A stretch of 64,000 nt of DNA. Source: Bradyrhizobium sp. (GTDB lineage: Bacteria; Pseudomonadota; Alphaproteobacteria; Rhizobiales; Xanthobacteraceae). The stretch covers positions 1 to 64,000 of the forward strand of contig NZ_JACRMG010000037.1 in assembly GCF_016219575.1 (NCBI RefSeq). The letters are read 5' to 3'. The notes under the pieces were generated by a model. It was not told the origin of the DNA. It worked only from the letters and a program-made list of their open reading frames with translations, and ran no database searches. Both the position numbers and the translations under genes were made by a program. Below, in pieces: positions 50,797 through 60,050 of the stretch. The number at the start of each line of letters is the position of its first letter. The stretch's first letter is position 1.

Positions 50797-51756
50797 TCAG
50801 AGGTCGGAGGCGGCGATCCAGAACACTTCGCCCTCGGAATCCTCGGTATCGAGCCAGAGCAGCGGCAATTGCGGGAAGGCGGCCTCGAGATTGTCGCGGC
50901 CGCGGCCGATTTCGCAGAGCAGGCCACCTTGCGGTGCAAGATGCGCCTTGGCCTGGGCCAGGATGCGTCTGACGATGTCGAGCCCGTCGGCCCCGCCGTC
51001 GAAGGCGAGCGCAGGTTCGGCCCGGCATTCGGCCGGCAGGCCCGCCATGCCCTCGGCGTCGACATAGGGCGGGTTGGAGATGATGAGATCGTAGCGCTTC
51101 CTGCCAAGCGGTGCGAAGAGATCGCCGCGGTGCAGCGTGATGCGATCGTCCAGGCCGTGATCGGCGACGTTGCGCGCAGCGACGGCGAGCGCGTCCTTGG
51201 AGATATCGACCGCATCGACCGTCGCATGCGGAAAATGGCGGGCGGCGAGGATCGCAAGACAGCCGCTGCCGGTGCAGAGGTCGAGCACGCTCTCCACTTC
51301 CGCCGGATCGCCGATCAGCGAGGTCGCATCCTCGCCGTCGCCGAAATGGGAGTCCAGCAGCTCGCCGATGAAGGAGCGCGGCACGATGGTGCGCTCGTCG
51401 ACATAGAACGGCAGCCCCCGCATCCAGATCCTGTTGACGAGATAGGCCGCAGGCTTGCGGGTCGAGACGCGGCGCTCGATCAGGGCGAGGATTTTCCTGC
51501 CTTCCGCCGCGGTGACGCGGGCATGGGCGAACTGCTCGAACTGGTCGGGATGCAGATGCAGCGTCTCGGATACGAGGAACGCGGCTTCCGCGACCGGATC
51601 GGTGGTGCCATGGGCGAACACGAGCTTTGCTTCGGCAAAGCGGGTCACGGCATAGCGGACGAAATCGAGCAGCGTCTGCAACTCGCCGGCGCCGACCTTT
51701 GGTGCCTTCGCAACGGGTCGACCGCGCCTTGCGGCTGGCTTTGCGCGCCTTGCCAT
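50797..51756 (-). CDS. prmB: Ribosomal protein L3 glutamine methyltransferase
   Basis: 319 residues. The SAM-binding motif VLDLCTGSGCLAILAAR and the catalytic ISNPPYVDAEGM are typical of PrmB/PrmC; the Arg-rich N-terminus (ARRAKPAARRGRP) and PRSFIGELLD, rather than PrmC-type PRPDTE, favour PrmB. It methylates a Gln of ribosomal protein L3. The start codon shares one base with the moaE stop, so it is coupled to the molybdopterin genes. Confidence 0.9.
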   Translation of the reverse strand: MARRAKPAARRGRPVAKAPKVGAGELQTLLDFVRYAVTRFAEAKLVFAHGTTDPVAEAAFLVSETLHLHPDQFEQFAHARVTAAEGRKILALIERRVSTRKPAAYLVNRIWMRGLPFYVDERTIVPRSFIGELLDSHFGDGEDATSLIGDPAEVESVLDLCTGSGCLAILAARHFPHATVDAVDISKDALAVAARNVADHGLDDRITLHRGDLFAPLGRKRYDLIISNPPYVDAEGMAGLPAECRAEPALAFDGGADGLDIVRRILAQAKAHLAPQGGLLCEIGRGRDNLEAAFPQLPLLWLDTEDSEGEVFWIAASDL

Positions 51757-52217
51757 CAGGATTTGGTCCAGCGCGCGGCGGCTACGTCGTCATGGTCGCG
51801 CGCCTCGATCCAGCTGTTGCCGCGCGCGCTCTCCTCCTGCTTCCAGAACGGCGCGTTGGTCTTGAGATAATCCATCAGGAATTCGGCTGCCTCGAACGCC
51901 GCCTGCCGGTGCGAGGAAGCGGTGACGACCAGAACGATGTTTTCACCGGGCGCGATGCGGCCGAAGCGGTGGATGATGGTGAGCCCCTGCAGTGGCCAGC
52001 GCGCCATCGCTTCGTCGGCGTGGCGCTTGATCTCTGCTTCCGCCATGCCGGGATAATGCTCGAGCGTGAGCGCCGCGATCGGTTCGCTGCCCTCGGTGCC
52101 GCGGCAGATGCCGGTGAAGCTGACGACGGCGCCGACGTCGGTGCGGCCCTGGCCCAGCGCTGCGATCTCCCGCGCGATGTCGAAATCGGCCTCTTGTATT
52201 CGGATGGTTGCAGCCAT
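51756..52217 (-). CDS. moaE: Molybdopterin synthase large subunit
   Basis: 153 residues from the ATG at 52217. VVSFTGICRGTEGSEPIAALTLEHYPGMAE, HRFGRIAPGENIVLVV and APFWKQE (catalytic Lys segment) are the MoaE hallmarks. With MoaD it inserts sulphur into precursor Z to form molybdopterin. It follows moaD after 17 bases. A further ATG at 52223 would add two residues. Confidence 0.95.
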   Translation of the reverse strand: MAATIRIQEADFDIAREIAALGQGRTDVGAVVSFTGICRGTEGSEPIAALTLEHYPGMAEAEIKRHADEAMARWPLQGLTIIHRFGRIAPGENIVLVVTASSHRQAAFEAAEFLMDYLKTNAPFWKQEESARGNSWIEARDHDDVAAARWTKS

Positions 52218-52234
52218 GCCCATGGCGAAAAAAC

Positions 52235-52486
52235 TCAGCCGCCGGTCATCGGCGGAAAGAACGCGATCTCGCGTGCGCCGGCAATCGCCGCATCCGGCTT
52301 GACATGCGCATGGTCGATCGCGGCGCGGATCACCTTCGGCTTCTCGAACGCATGGGCATAGGCATCGCCGCGGTTCGACAGCCACGCGATCAGTTCATCG
52401 ACCGTGCGCACGCTGGCCGGCGGCTCGACGGTTTCTTCCGCCTTGCCGATCCGCTCGCGCACCCAGGCGAAATACTTCACCTTCAT
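52235..52486 (-). CDS. moaD: Molybdopterin synthase sulphur carrier
   Basis: 83 residues, beta-grasp fold, ending PPMTGG. The terminal Gly-Gly is the thiocarboxylate site activated by MoeB. KVKYFAWVRERIGKAEETV is the usual start. Overlaps the pgsA stop by four bases and pairs with moaE. Purine-rich GAGGACG lies just upstream. Confidence 0.95.
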   Translation of the reverse strand: MKVKYFAWVRERIGKAEETVEPPASVRTVDELIAWLSNRGDAYAHAFEKPKVIRAAIDHAHVKPDAAIAGAREIAFFPPMTGG

Positions 52487-53097
52487 CCCTCGTCCTCCTC
52501 GATGAGGTGATGGATGCCGGCGCGGAAATAATCCCAGCCGGTGTAGATCGTGACGATCGCCGATATCCAGAGCAGCACGATGCCGATCAGTGTAGTGGCG
52601 GGAATGAGCTGCTCGCCGGCCTCGCCGGCGATCAGGAATCCGATGGCGACGAGCTGGACGGTGGTCTTCCACTTCGCGAGCTTCGTGACAGGCACGCTGA
52701 CCCGAAGGGCTGCGAGATATTCGCGCAGGCCCGAGACCAGGATCTCGCGGCACAGGATCACGACCGCGGCCCACAGCGTCCAGCCGTGGATCGAGTTGTC
52801 GGCGGCGAGCATCAGCAGGCACGAGGCGACCAGCAGCTTGTCGGCGATCGGGTCGAGCATCCGGCCGAAGGCGGATTGCTGGTCCCAGATTCGCGCATAA
52901 TAGCCGTCCAGCCAGTCCGTGATGGCGGCGCCAATGAACACGGCGAGCGCCACCCAGCGCAGCCACAGCGGGCCTTCCAGCACCGACTGGAAGTAGACGC
53001 AGCCGACCACCACCGGGATGGCGGCAATCCGCCCCACGGTCAGGATATTCGGGATCGAAAAGCTCTTGGAGTGGCTTCTGGTGGTCGCGATGTTCAT
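52483..53097 (-). CDS. pgsA: CDP-diacylglycerol-glycerol-3-phosphate 3-phosphatidyltransferase
   Basis: 204 residues from the ATG at 53097. The CDP-alcohol motif DWLDGYYARIWDQQSAFGRMLDPIADK contains the required D-G-A-R...G...D...D positions. Several membrane helices. It makes phosphatidylglycerophosphate, the precursor of PG and cardiolipin. Overlaps moaD by four bases, so the phospholipid and molybdopterin genes share one transcript. Follows uvrC after about 90 bases. Confidence 0.95.
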   Translation of the reverse strand: MNIATTRSHSKSFSIPNILTVGRIAAIPVVVGCVYFQSVLEGPLWLRWVALAVFIGAAITDWLDGYYARIWDQQSAFGRMLDPIADKLLVASCLLMLAADNSIHGWTLWAAVVILCREILVSGLREYLAALRVSVPVTKLAKWKTTVQLVAIGFLIAGEAGEQLIPATTLIGIVLLWISAIVTIYTGWDYFRAGIHHLIEEDEG

Positions 53098-53187
53098 CCG
53101 TCTTACCAATACCGGGGAAGCAGGGAGGTCAACACCTTGGCGCACATGAGGGGCGGAGATGACGCAAATATAGTATCAAACCCGTAT

Positions 53188-55269
53188 TCAGCCGGGCTGG
53201 GTGTGGAAATACTCGAAGATCCGGCGGGCGCTTTCGGCGCTGACCCCCGGAACCTTGCCGAGATCGGCGATCGAGGCCCGCTCGATCTCCTTCAAGGTTC
53301 CGAAGTGCAGCAGCAAGGCACGTTTGCGTGACGGGCCGATGCCGGGGATTTCCTGCAGGCCGGCCTCGCGGATGTCCTTCTTGCGCAGCTTGCGGTGCGA
53401 GCCGATCACGAACCGGTGCGCCTCGTCGCGCAGCCGCTGGATGAAATAGAGCACGGGGTCGCGCGGCTCGAGCTTGATCGCCTCGCGCTCCGGCATGAAC
53501 AGGGTCTCGCGGCCGGCGTCGCGGTCCGGCCCCTTGGCCACGCCGAGCAGCGTGACCCTGTCGACGCCGAGCCCGGCGAGGATTTCGCGCGCCGCATTGA
53601 GCTGGCCGCGGCCGCCGTCGATGATGACGAGATCGGGCCATTGCGGAAACGAATCGTCGTCGCGCGGCTTGCCGTCGTCGCCATCGGCGGGCTTCAGCAG
53701 CCGCTTGAAGCGGCGCTGCAGCACCTCGCGCATCATGGCGTAGTCGTCGCCCGGCGTGAGCCCTTCCGACTTGATGTTGAACTTGCGGTACTGGTTCTTC
53801 ATGAAGCCGTCGGGCCCTGCGACGATCATCGCGCCGACCGCATTGCTGCCCTGGATGTGGCTGTTGTCGTAGACCTCGATGCGTTTCGGGGCGTGCGGCA
53901 GGCCGAGTGTCGTGACCATGGCTCCCAGGAGCCGGCCCTGGGTCGCGGTGTCGGCGAGCTTGCGGCCGAGCGCCTCGCGCGCATTGGTCAGCGCATGCGC
54001 GATCATTTCCTTCTTCTCGCCGCGCTTGGGCACGGAGACCTCGACCTTGAAGCCGGCCTTGACCGAAAGCGCGTCGGCCAGCAGCGCGGTGTCTTCCACC
54101 TCATGCGAGAGCAGGATCAGTTTCGGCGGCGGCTTGTCGTCGTAGAATTGCGTCACGAAGGAGTTCAGCACCTCTTCCGGCGTGAAGGTCTTCTCCGCGC
54201 GCGGGAAATAGGCGCGGTTGCCCCAGTTCTGGCCGGTGCGGAAGAAGAACACCTCGACGCAGGAATAGCCGCCTTCCTGGTGAATCGCGAACACGTCGGC
54301 TTCCTCCACGCTGCGCGGATTGATGCCCTGCTGCGACTGGATCGCCGACAGTGCGGCGAGGCGGTCGCGGAAGGTTGCGGCGGTCTCGAATTCGAGCTCG
54401 CCGGAGGCTTTCTCCATTTCGGCGGCGAGCAGCTGCTTCACGGCGTGGCTGCGGCCGGAGAGGAATTCGGTCGCCTCGCGCACCAGCTCCGTGTAGCCGG
54501 GGAAATCGATCTCGCGCGTGCAGGGGCCGGCGCAGCGGCGGATCTGGTAGAGCAGGCAGGGCCGGCTGCGGCTCTCGAAGAAAGAGTCGGTGCAGGAGCG
54601 GATCAGGAACGCGCGCTGCAGCGCCGTGATGGTGCGGTTGACCGCGCCGGCGGAGGCGAACGGGCCGAAATAGCGGCCGGGCCGGGTCTGCGCGCCGCGA
54701 TGTTTCAGGATCTGCGGCGCCCAGTGGTCGCCGGTGATCAGGATGTAGGGAAACGACTTGTCGTCGCGGAGCTGCACGTTGAAGCGCGGGCGCAGCTGCT
54801 TGATGAGATTGGCTTCCAGCAGCAGCGCTTCGGTCTCGGTCGTGGTCGAGACGATCTCGACATTGGTGGTGGCCGCGATCATGCGCAGGATGCGCGCCGG
54901 CTGCGGTGCGTTGACCCGCGCATACGAGGTCAGGCGCTTCTTGACGTTCTTGGCCTTGCCGACATAGAGCACGTCATTGGCTGAATTGAGCATGCGGTAG
55001 ACGCCGGGCGAGGTGGGGGCGAGCCGCACCGCGTTCTCGATCGCCGCATGTCCCGCCGTCAGCCCGCCTTCGGCGATGGCCTCCGCCGCTTCCTCGGCCA
55101 TGTCCGGCAGCCGCGCTTCCTCGTCGTCCTCGGCGCCGGCTGTCGCCGGGTCGATGTCGCCCGCCACATCTTGTGGCGGCCCGGCGTCCTGCTGCGGCAC
55201 GTCGCCGGCAGAACCGGGCTTGCCTTTGCGCGGGCGCGGTGCCGGCGGATCGCTGGAATCGTCTTTCAT
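53188..55269 (-). CDS. uvrC: UvrABC excinuclease subunit C
   Basis: 693 residues from the ATG at 55269 (MKDDSSDPPAPRPRKG); another ATG at 55287 would add six residues, and neither has a clear ribosome site. After an acidic/Pro-rich N-terminal tail (about 1-60) come the GIY-YIG nuclease domain (PGVYRMLNSANDVLYVGKAKNVKKRL), the UVR domain, the C-terminal nuclease (VYDNSHIQGSNAVGAMIV, DLVIIDGGRGQL) and helix-hairpin-helix motifs at the end (IPGIGPSRKRALLLHFG). UvrC cuts both sides of a lesion in nucleotide excision repair. Confidence 0.95.
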   Translation of the reverse strand: MKDDSSDPPAPRPRKGKPGSAGDVPQQDAGPPQDVAGDIDPATAGAEDDEEARLPDMAEEAAEAIAEGGLTAGHAAIENAVRLAPTSPGVYRMLNSANDVLYVGKAKNVKKRLTSYARVNAPQPARILRMIAATTNVEIVSTTTETEALLLEANLIKQLRPRFNVQLRDDKSFPYILITGDHWAPQILKHRGAQTRPGRYFGPFASAGAVNRTITALQRAFLIRSCTDSFFESRSRPCLLYQIRRCAGPCTREIDFPGYTELVREATEFLSGRSHAVKQLLAAEMEKASGELEFETAATFRDRLAALSAIQSQQGINPRSVEEADVFAIHQEGGYSCVEVFFFRTGQNWGNRAYFPRAEKTFTPEEVLNSFVTQFYDDKPPPKLILLSHEVEDTALLADALSVKAGFKVEVSVPKRGEKKEMIAHALTNAREALGRKLADTATQGRLLGAMVTTLGLPHAPKRIEVYDNSHIQGSNAVGAMIVAGPDGFMKNQYRKFNIKSEGLTPGDDYAMMREVLQRRFKRLLKPADGDDGKPRDDDSFPQWPDLVIIDGGRGQLNAAREILAGLGVDRVTLLGVAKGPDRDAGRETLFMPEREAIKLEPRDPVLYFIQRLRDEAHRFVIGSHRKLRKKDIREAGLQEIPGIGPSRKRALLLHFGTLKEIERASIADLGKVPGVSAESARRIFEYFHTQPG

Positions 55270-55486
55270 GGGGCCGAATTTATGCATTGGCGCGCCGCAT
55301 CGCCAGCAGGCGCGCGCTGTCGGCAAGTAACACATTTTTAAGAATGATGAGCGGGCGGTAACTCCGCTTAACAAGCCTTTAACTTAAAACTCTCGATAAC
55401 TCTTAGCCGAAAAGACTGCAATTCCGTAACCATGGCGGGCTTTCGCCGTCCTGGCCGCGGGTCGAGTGGCGTGGTGGAGAGTACCG

Positions 55487-56110
55487 ATGACCAGGTTTGT
55501 GTTGGGCGCGCTCGCGTTCCTCGCGGCAGGCTGGAGCATCCAGGCGAAGGCGGCGGACTTCAACTACAATTCGCGCGGGCCCCTGACGGTCAACCAGCCG
55601 CTCAACGCCTATAGCTGGGCCGGTCCCTATCTCGGCGGCAATTTCGGCTACGCCTGGGGCAGCGTCGACAACGCCTGGGCCAAGCCGAGCGGCTTCGTCG
55701 GCGGCCTGCAGGCCGGCTACAACTTCCAGCGGGGCCCGTGGGTGTTCGGCGCCGAGGCCGACATCCAGGGCTCCAGCGCCGACGATACCTTTGCAACCTG
55801 GAAGTTCTCCAATCCCTGGTTCGGCACGGTGCGCGGCCGCGGCGGCTATGCCTTCAACAATGTGCTGTTCTACGGCACGCTGGGCCTGGCGTTCGGCGAG
55901 CTGCGCGCCTCCACCTTCGGCCTGTCGGAATCCCACACCAATGTCGGCTGGACCGCGGGCCTCGGTGCCGAGTTCGGCTTCGCGCCGAACTGGAGCGCCA
56001 AGATCGAATATCTCTATGTCGATCTCGCCAACAGCAACTTCGTGACCACCGGCGCCTCGCACGGCCTGAGCTTCGGCACGGTGCGGGCGGGGGTGAACTA
56101 CCGCTTCTGA
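55487..56110 (+). CDS. Omp25/RopB-type outer membrane beta-barrel protein
   Basis: 207 residues from the ATG at 55487 with GGAGA six bases upstream. Signal peptide about 1-23 ending AKA-A. The mature protein is an eight-stranded barrel: YSWAGPYLGGNFGYAWG, VGGLQAGYNFQRGPWVFGAEADIQG, repeated Gly/aromatic strands, and a C-terminal FGTVRAGVNYRF ending in Phe, as outer membrane proteins do. Typical of the Omp25/Omp31 family of Rhizobiales. Divergent from uvrC; an intrinsic terminator follows. Confidence 0.9.
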   Translation: MTRFVLGALAFLAAGWSIQAKAADFNYNSRGPLTVNQPLNAYSWAGPYLGGNFGYAWGSVDNAWAKPSGFVGGLQAGYNFQRGPWVFGAEADIQGSSADDTFATWKFSNPWFGTVRGRGGYAFNNVLFYGTLGLAFGELRASTFGLSESHTNVGWTAGLGAEFGFAPNWSAKIEYLYVDLANSNFVTTGASHGLSFGTVRAGVNYRF

Positions 56111-56163
56111 ATACGAAACGCCCAACGAGAAAACGTCCGACAAGAATACCTGGCGTAACAACC

Positions 56164-56194
56164 TCCCGGCCGCCGAAAGTGGCCGGGATTTTTT
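56164..56194. terminator. Intrinsic terminator between the porin and cold-shock genes
   Basis: CCCGGCC (56164-56170) pairs with GGCCGGG (56180-56186) with a nine-base loop, followed by A and seven T (56188-56194). It is a strong rho-independent terminator for the rightward porin gene. Confidence 0.85.
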
Positions 56195-56225
56195 TGTCTT
56201 CGCGAATCGAGAAAGCGAGCGCGCG

Positions 56226-56438
56226 TCAGGAAACGACGAGGTTGACCGCTTTCGGGCCCTTGCCCTTCTTGTCCGGCTCGACCTCGAAGCTGATGCGCTG
56301 TCCCTCGGTGAGGTCCTTCAACCCGGCGCGTTCCACCGCGGTGATGTGGACGAACACGTCGCGGCCGCCGTCGTCGGGCTTGATGAAGCCGTAGCCGCGC
56401 TCGCCGTTGAAGAACTTGACCGTCCCTGTCATGGCCAT
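56226..56438 (-). CDS. CspA-family cold-shock protein
   Basis: 70 residues from the ATG at 56438 with GGGAGG eight bases upstream. The cold-shock domain is whole: GTVKFFNGERGYGFIKPDDGGRDVFVHI contains RNP1 (GYGFIKP) and RNP2 (DVFVHI). It binds single-stranded RNA or DNA and melts RNA structure. Which stress induces it is not evident; the upstream 250 bases show no clear cold-box. Confidence 0.93.
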   Translation of the reverse strand: MAMTGTVKFFNGERGYGFIKPDDGGRDVFVHITAVERAGLKDLTEGQRISFEVEPDKKGKGPKAVNLVVS

Positions 56439-56699
56439 CGGGAAACCTCCCCCGTCTGCTTTGCCGACTCGCAGTTCCGCGTTCGGCCGACCGGACAATC
56501 GCTGCCGGAAAGCATGGCCACCTTGACGAATGTCGCGGCCAATTCCGCGCATTCGTCCGGCTGTTCTTCGGCCTTGTCACTCCGCCGCAACCATTCGCGG
56601 AAGCGGAACGTAAAGCCAGTCCCAACACCCTCAAGCATAATACGGTTCCCGGCGGGTTGCCTATGGCTTTGATGGCCGCAGGCCTGCCGCCGAGGCGCT

Positions 56700-57560
56700 C
56701 TAAGGCTTCGGCACCTCCAGCCGGAAGCGGCCGGCGCCGCCCTGGCCGAGCGGCTTTTCCAGCTCGGGGAGGATGGTCCTGAGTTCCGCCTGCAACGTCC
56801 ACGGAGGGTTGACCATCAGCAGCCCGGTGGAAGCGAGCGGGCCTGAGGCCTGTTGCGGGGCGACGGAGAATTCCAGCCGCAGGCACTTTCCGGCGGGCGT
56901 TGCGCCTTGCGCGGCCTGCGCCACCTCGCGCGCCAGCGTGTCGGCGGCGCGCCGGCTCTTGACGGGGTACCAGATGAGATAGCTGCCGGTCGGCCATTTC
57001 TGGAAGGCGGCGCGGAAGCTTTTCGCCAGCCGCTCGAACTCGTCCTTTGCCTCGAAAGGCGGGTCGATCAGGACGAGCCCGCGCCGCTCCTTGGGCGGCA
57101 CGAAGGCGGCCAGCGCCGTCCAGCCGTCGAGATCGACCACGCGCGCCTGGGTGTCGCGGCGCAGCGCATCGATCAGGGCCTTGCGCGCTTTCGGCTCGAG
57201 CTCGCAGGCGGTCAGCCGGTCCTGCGGCCGCAGCAGCGCGCGCACGATCAGCGGCGATCCCGGATAGGTCTTCAGCTCCGCGCCGGTGTTGAAGGACCTG
57301 ACGATGTCGAGATAGGGCGCAACCAGCGGCAGCGCCTTTTCCGAGAAGCGCGCCTGCACGATGCGCGCGATGCCGCTTTTCCATTCGCCGCTGCGCTGCG
57401 CCTCCTCGCCGGCGAGGTCGTAGAGGCCGGCGCCGGCATGGCTGTCGATGACGCGAAAGGCGGCCGGCTTGTCCTGCAGATAGAGCAGCATGCGCGTCAG
57501 CACGATGTGCTTGACGACGTCGGCGAAACTGCCGGCGTGGAAGGCGTGGCGATAGTTCAT
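56700..57560 (-). CDS. rlmJ: 23S rRNA (adenine2030-N6)-methyltransferase
   Basis: 286 residues. MNYRHAFHAGSFADVVKHIVLTRML is the conserved RlmJ start; VIDSHAGAGLYDL binds S-adenosylmethionine, and VLIDPPFEAKDE is the catalytic DPPF motif. It methylates A2030 of 23S rRNA. The 260 bases between this gene and the cold-shock gene hold no convincing gene. Confidence 0.95.
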   Translation of the reverse strand: MNYRHAFHAGSFADVVKHIVLTRMLLYLQDKPAAFRVIDSHAGAGLYDLAGEEAQRSGEWKSGIARIVQARFSEKALPLVAPYLDIVRSFNTGAELKTYPGSPLIVRALLRPQDRLTACELEPKARKALIDALRRDTQARVVDLDGWTALAAFVPPKERRGLVLIDPPFEAKDEFERLAKSFRAAFQKWPTGSYLIWYPVKSRRAADTLAREVAQAAQGATPAGKCLRLEFSVAPQQASGPLASTGLLMVNPPWTLQAELRTILPELEKPLGQGGAGRFRLEVPKP

Positions 57561-57603
57561 GGGGAATATGGAGGTACCGAGCGGATTCCTTGTCTTTCTA
57601 CTT

Positions 57604-57691
57604 CGTCATGCCCGGGCTTGTCCCGGGCATCCACGTCTTACTTACTTCGCGGCTCGAAACGTGGATGGCCGGGACAAGCCCGGCCATGACG
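57604..57691. repeat. Palindromic repeat (CCGGGCTTGTCCCGG type)
   Basis: CGTCATGCCCGGGCTTGTCC...CCACGT pairs with ACGTGGATGGCCGGG...AAGCCCGGCCATGACG. It lies between rlmJ and the RNase T2 gene. Confidence 0.85.
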
Positions 57692-57699
57692 CAGGATAA

Positions 57700-58428
57700 C
57701 TATCCACCCCGCACCGGCGGCATCAGCACCTGGTCGCGGCGGCAGGCGCGGCGGTCGTTGTCGCCGCAGTCGCGGAACTGCAGGTCCCGGCTCATGCAGA
57801 TGCGCACCTCGCTGAGGCGGCGCGAGTCGCAGGTCACCTGGATCGACGATGCGGTGAGTCCCGGGTTGGCCTTGATGAAATCCGCCTCCAGCTCCTCCGG
57901 CGAGATCAGCTTCGGATTCGGCAGTTGCAGCAGCTCGTGCGGGATCTTCACCGCGGCGCGCGCCTTGCGGATGGTCTCGAAATAGGCCCGCGTGCCGAGC
58001 CCCGAACAGGTGCCGTGCTTGTCCCACTGGTTGTAGATCAGCCCCGGCGCCGGCATCAGGTCCAGCATCGAGACCATGACATGGCGCTCCAGCCGCGGCG
58101 CGGGACGCCGGCAATATTCCGGAGAGCCGCGGTCGTATTGCGGCCACAGGCCATGGACCACGAAGGAGTAGGAGCGCTCGCTGCATTGCGCCCTGGAGCG
58201 CTCGGCATTGCCGCGCTCGGCCGCCGCCTCGCAGAAGGAGGGCGACCAGGACAGCGACAGCACATAGAAATCGAACTCGCCGGGGGCGTTCTGGCGGCGA
58301 TCCTGCGCCTGCGCCGAGGCGAGGAAGGCCGGTCCGAGCAGGAAAATCAGCGCAACGAGAAACCGGGAAGCCAGCTTCGGCAGGGACTGCAACATCGGGA
58401 GATAATGAAATGGGAAGCAATGAACCAT
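57700..58428 (-). CDS. Secreted RNase T2 family ribonuclease
   Basis: 242 residues from the ATG at 58428 (MVHCFPFHYLP); the ATG at 58395 would give a shorter signal peptide. Signal peptide to about the AQA-Q site. The active-site histidine motifs are CAS I FVVHGLWPQ and CAS II WDKHGTCSG. Several Cys are paired by pattern. Such enzymes cut RNA in the periplasm or outside the cell. Probably exported; a palindromic repeat follows its stop. Confidence 0.9.
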   Translation of the reverse strand: MVHCFPFHYLPMLQSLPKLASRFLVALIFLLGPAFLASAQAQDRRQNAPGEFDFYVLSLSWSPSFCEAAAERGNAERSRAQCSERSYSFVVHGLWPQYDRGSPEYCRRPAPRLERHVMVSMLDLMPAPGLIYNQWDKHGTCSGLGTRAYFETIRKARAAVKIPHELLQLPNPKLISPEELEADFIKANPGLTASSIQVTCDSRRLSEVRICMSRDLQFRDCGDNDRRACRRDQVLMPPVRGG

Positions 58429-58524
58429 GACCGCGTCCTCACACCAGAGCGGGGCGGAGCCTAGCAGGCGGCGAGAACATTTCAAGAACAAAATTTTGGG
58501 TTGCTGCGGCCCCCCGGCGGCGAA

Positions 58525-58992
58525 TCAGGGCCGCGCGGTCTTGCAGGCCGGGTTGAAGGCCCAGTTGCGGTCGAGGCCGACCACGCACCATTCGACGCCC
58601 TGGCCGAACCCGGCAAAGCCGCCATCCTCGATGATCGAGAAGTGCACCGGGCGCATCTTGCCGTCGGAGAGCAGCGCCTCGGCCGAGCAATAGCGGCGCG
58701 GAATGTTGTCGGACTGCCAGGGACGGAAGGCGGTCTCGCGGATATTGCCGTAGGCGGTGATGGCGAGGCTCGAATTCCAGAAGCTGCTCTCCTTCTCCCG
58801 GAACTGCGAGGTGATGGTGGGCAGCGCGCTCTCGCAGGGCGCGACCCGGCCGTCATAGCGGGGGCCGCTGAGCCAGAAATTCAGTTCCAGCGGGTTTGCG
58901 GCGCGGGCCTCGCCGAGAGCCAGAAGGCCGAACACGGCGCCGAGCACCGCGGCAAGGGCGGATTTTGTCGAGAATTTCAACGGCGCGCGCAT
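58525..58992 (-). CDS. Secreted protein of unknown function
   Basis: 155 residues. Signal peptide about 1-31 (ALAAVLGAVFGLLALGEARA-A). The mature protein starts NPLELNFWLSGPRYDGRVAPCESAL and has four Cys, in PCES, RYCSA, EWCVV and PACK, which suggests two disulphides; many Trp and aromatic residues. I know similar unnamed proteins from bradyrhizobia only. Next to the RNase T2 gene on the same strand, so possibly co-expressed. Confidence 0.7.
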   Translation of the reverse strand: MRAPLKFSTKSALAAVLGAVFGLLALGEARAANPLELNFWLSGPRYDGRVAPCESALPTITSQFREKESSFWNSSLAITAYGNIRETAFRPWQSDNIPRRYCSAEALLSDGKMRPVHFSIIEDGGFAGFGQGVEWCVVGLDRNWAFNPACKTARP

Positions 58993-59156
58993 GGGAATCC
59001 GCTTACGGTCGATTTGGCGGGACGGTGACGCGAAGGCGGGGGGAGGTCAAGTGCAGCGCGGCAACACCTGACGAGAGTTCGCCATGCGGCGGCCGGGCCG
59101 TTCTTTCCAGCGCCGGCCGGGCGCTCTAAGGTGCGCCCGTGAAGATGGAGTCGCCG

Positions 59157-59447
59157 ATGCGAAAAGTTGTGGCCGCGGGCTTGGTTGCGATCTCTGGGAT
59201 GCTGGCCGCTGCGCCGGCGCAGGCCGATTGGGTGCCGCCGTTCAAGGCCAACGACACCGGCGGCATCGTCGCGTTTTCGGCGGCCCAGCAGGTCGACGCG
59301 CGCCAGCTCGCGGTCGATCACTGCGCCTGGTACGGCAAGGTGGTGAAATTCCTCGCCGTGCAGGCCTATGAAGGCGGCTACATCTCCTTTGCCTGCCGCT
59401 GGGTGCCCTATGGCGCCAACGCGCGGCCGCTGGTCACGCGCTACTAG
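59157..59447 (+). CDS. Small secreted protein of unknown function
   Basis: 96 residues from the ATG at 59157 with GGAG (59147-59150) six bases before; the longer GTG frame from 59139 is less likely. Signal peptide about 1-23 ending AQA-D. The mature part is about 73 residues with two Cys (DHCAW and FACRW) and ends PLVTRY. Small stand-alone module, function unknown. Confidence 0.65.
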   Translation: MRKVVAAGLVAISGMLAAAPAQADWVPPFKANDTGGIVAFSAAQQVDARQLAVDHCAWYGKVVKFLAVQAYEGGYISFACRWVPYGANARPLVTRY

Positions 59448-59485
59448 CTGCCGTTCCCTCATACCGCCAGACGGGAGCGCGACGC

Positions 59486-60028
59486 ATGACGCGACAGCTT
59501 CTCTCATTCGTCTCCTCGCTCGGTTTGCTGGCGCTCGTGCCCTGTGCCGGCGCGCTGGCGTTGGAGCTGCCGGTCCGCAAGGCGGGCCTGTGGGAAATGA
59601 AGATGGTGCGCACGGGCGGCTCGACGCCCGACATGACCATGCAGCACTGCACCGATGCCTCCACCGACAAGCAGATGAGCACCTCGTTCTCGCCGGGCAG
59701 GGAGACCTGCTCCAAGCAGGACATCCAGAAGACCGCGACCGGCTATGTCAGCGATTCCGTCTGCAGCGTCGCCGGCATGACCATCACCTCGCATGCCGAC
59801 ATCACCGGCGATTTCAATTCCGCCTACACGGTGAAATCGACGTCGCGCACCGAAGGCGCGCCCTCCGGCATGCCGCGCGACTCCGCGACCACGATCGAGG
59901 CGAAGTGGCTCGGCGCCTGCAAGGCCGACCAGAAGCCCGGCGACATCGTGATGCCCGGCGGCATGAAGATGAACATCCTCGAGCTCGACAAGCTCAAGTC
60001 GATGCTGCCGAAGGGGATGCAGAAATAG
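59486..60028 (+). CDS. DUF3617 family exported protein
   Basis: 180 residues with GGGAG (59473-59477) eight bases upstream. Signal peptide about 1-25. RKAGLWEMKM, CTDASTDKQM and a Cys-rich middle (CSKQDIQKTATGYVSDSVCSVAGMTITSHADITGDF) are the DUF3617 pattern, a beta-rich periplasmic domain of unknown role. It follows the small secreted gene with 38 bases between, so the two may share a promoter. Confidence 0.85.
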   Translation: MTRQLLSFVSSLGLLALVPCAGALALELPVRKAGLWEMKMVRTGGSTPDMTMQHCTDASTDKQMSTSFSPGRETCSKQDIQKTATGYVSDSVCSVAGMTITSHADITGDFNSAYTVKSTSRTEGAPSGMPRDSATTIEAKWLGACKADQKPGDIVMPGGMKMNILELDKLKSMLPKGMQK

Positions 60029-60050
60029 CGAGCCGCGCTCGCGTCTCACA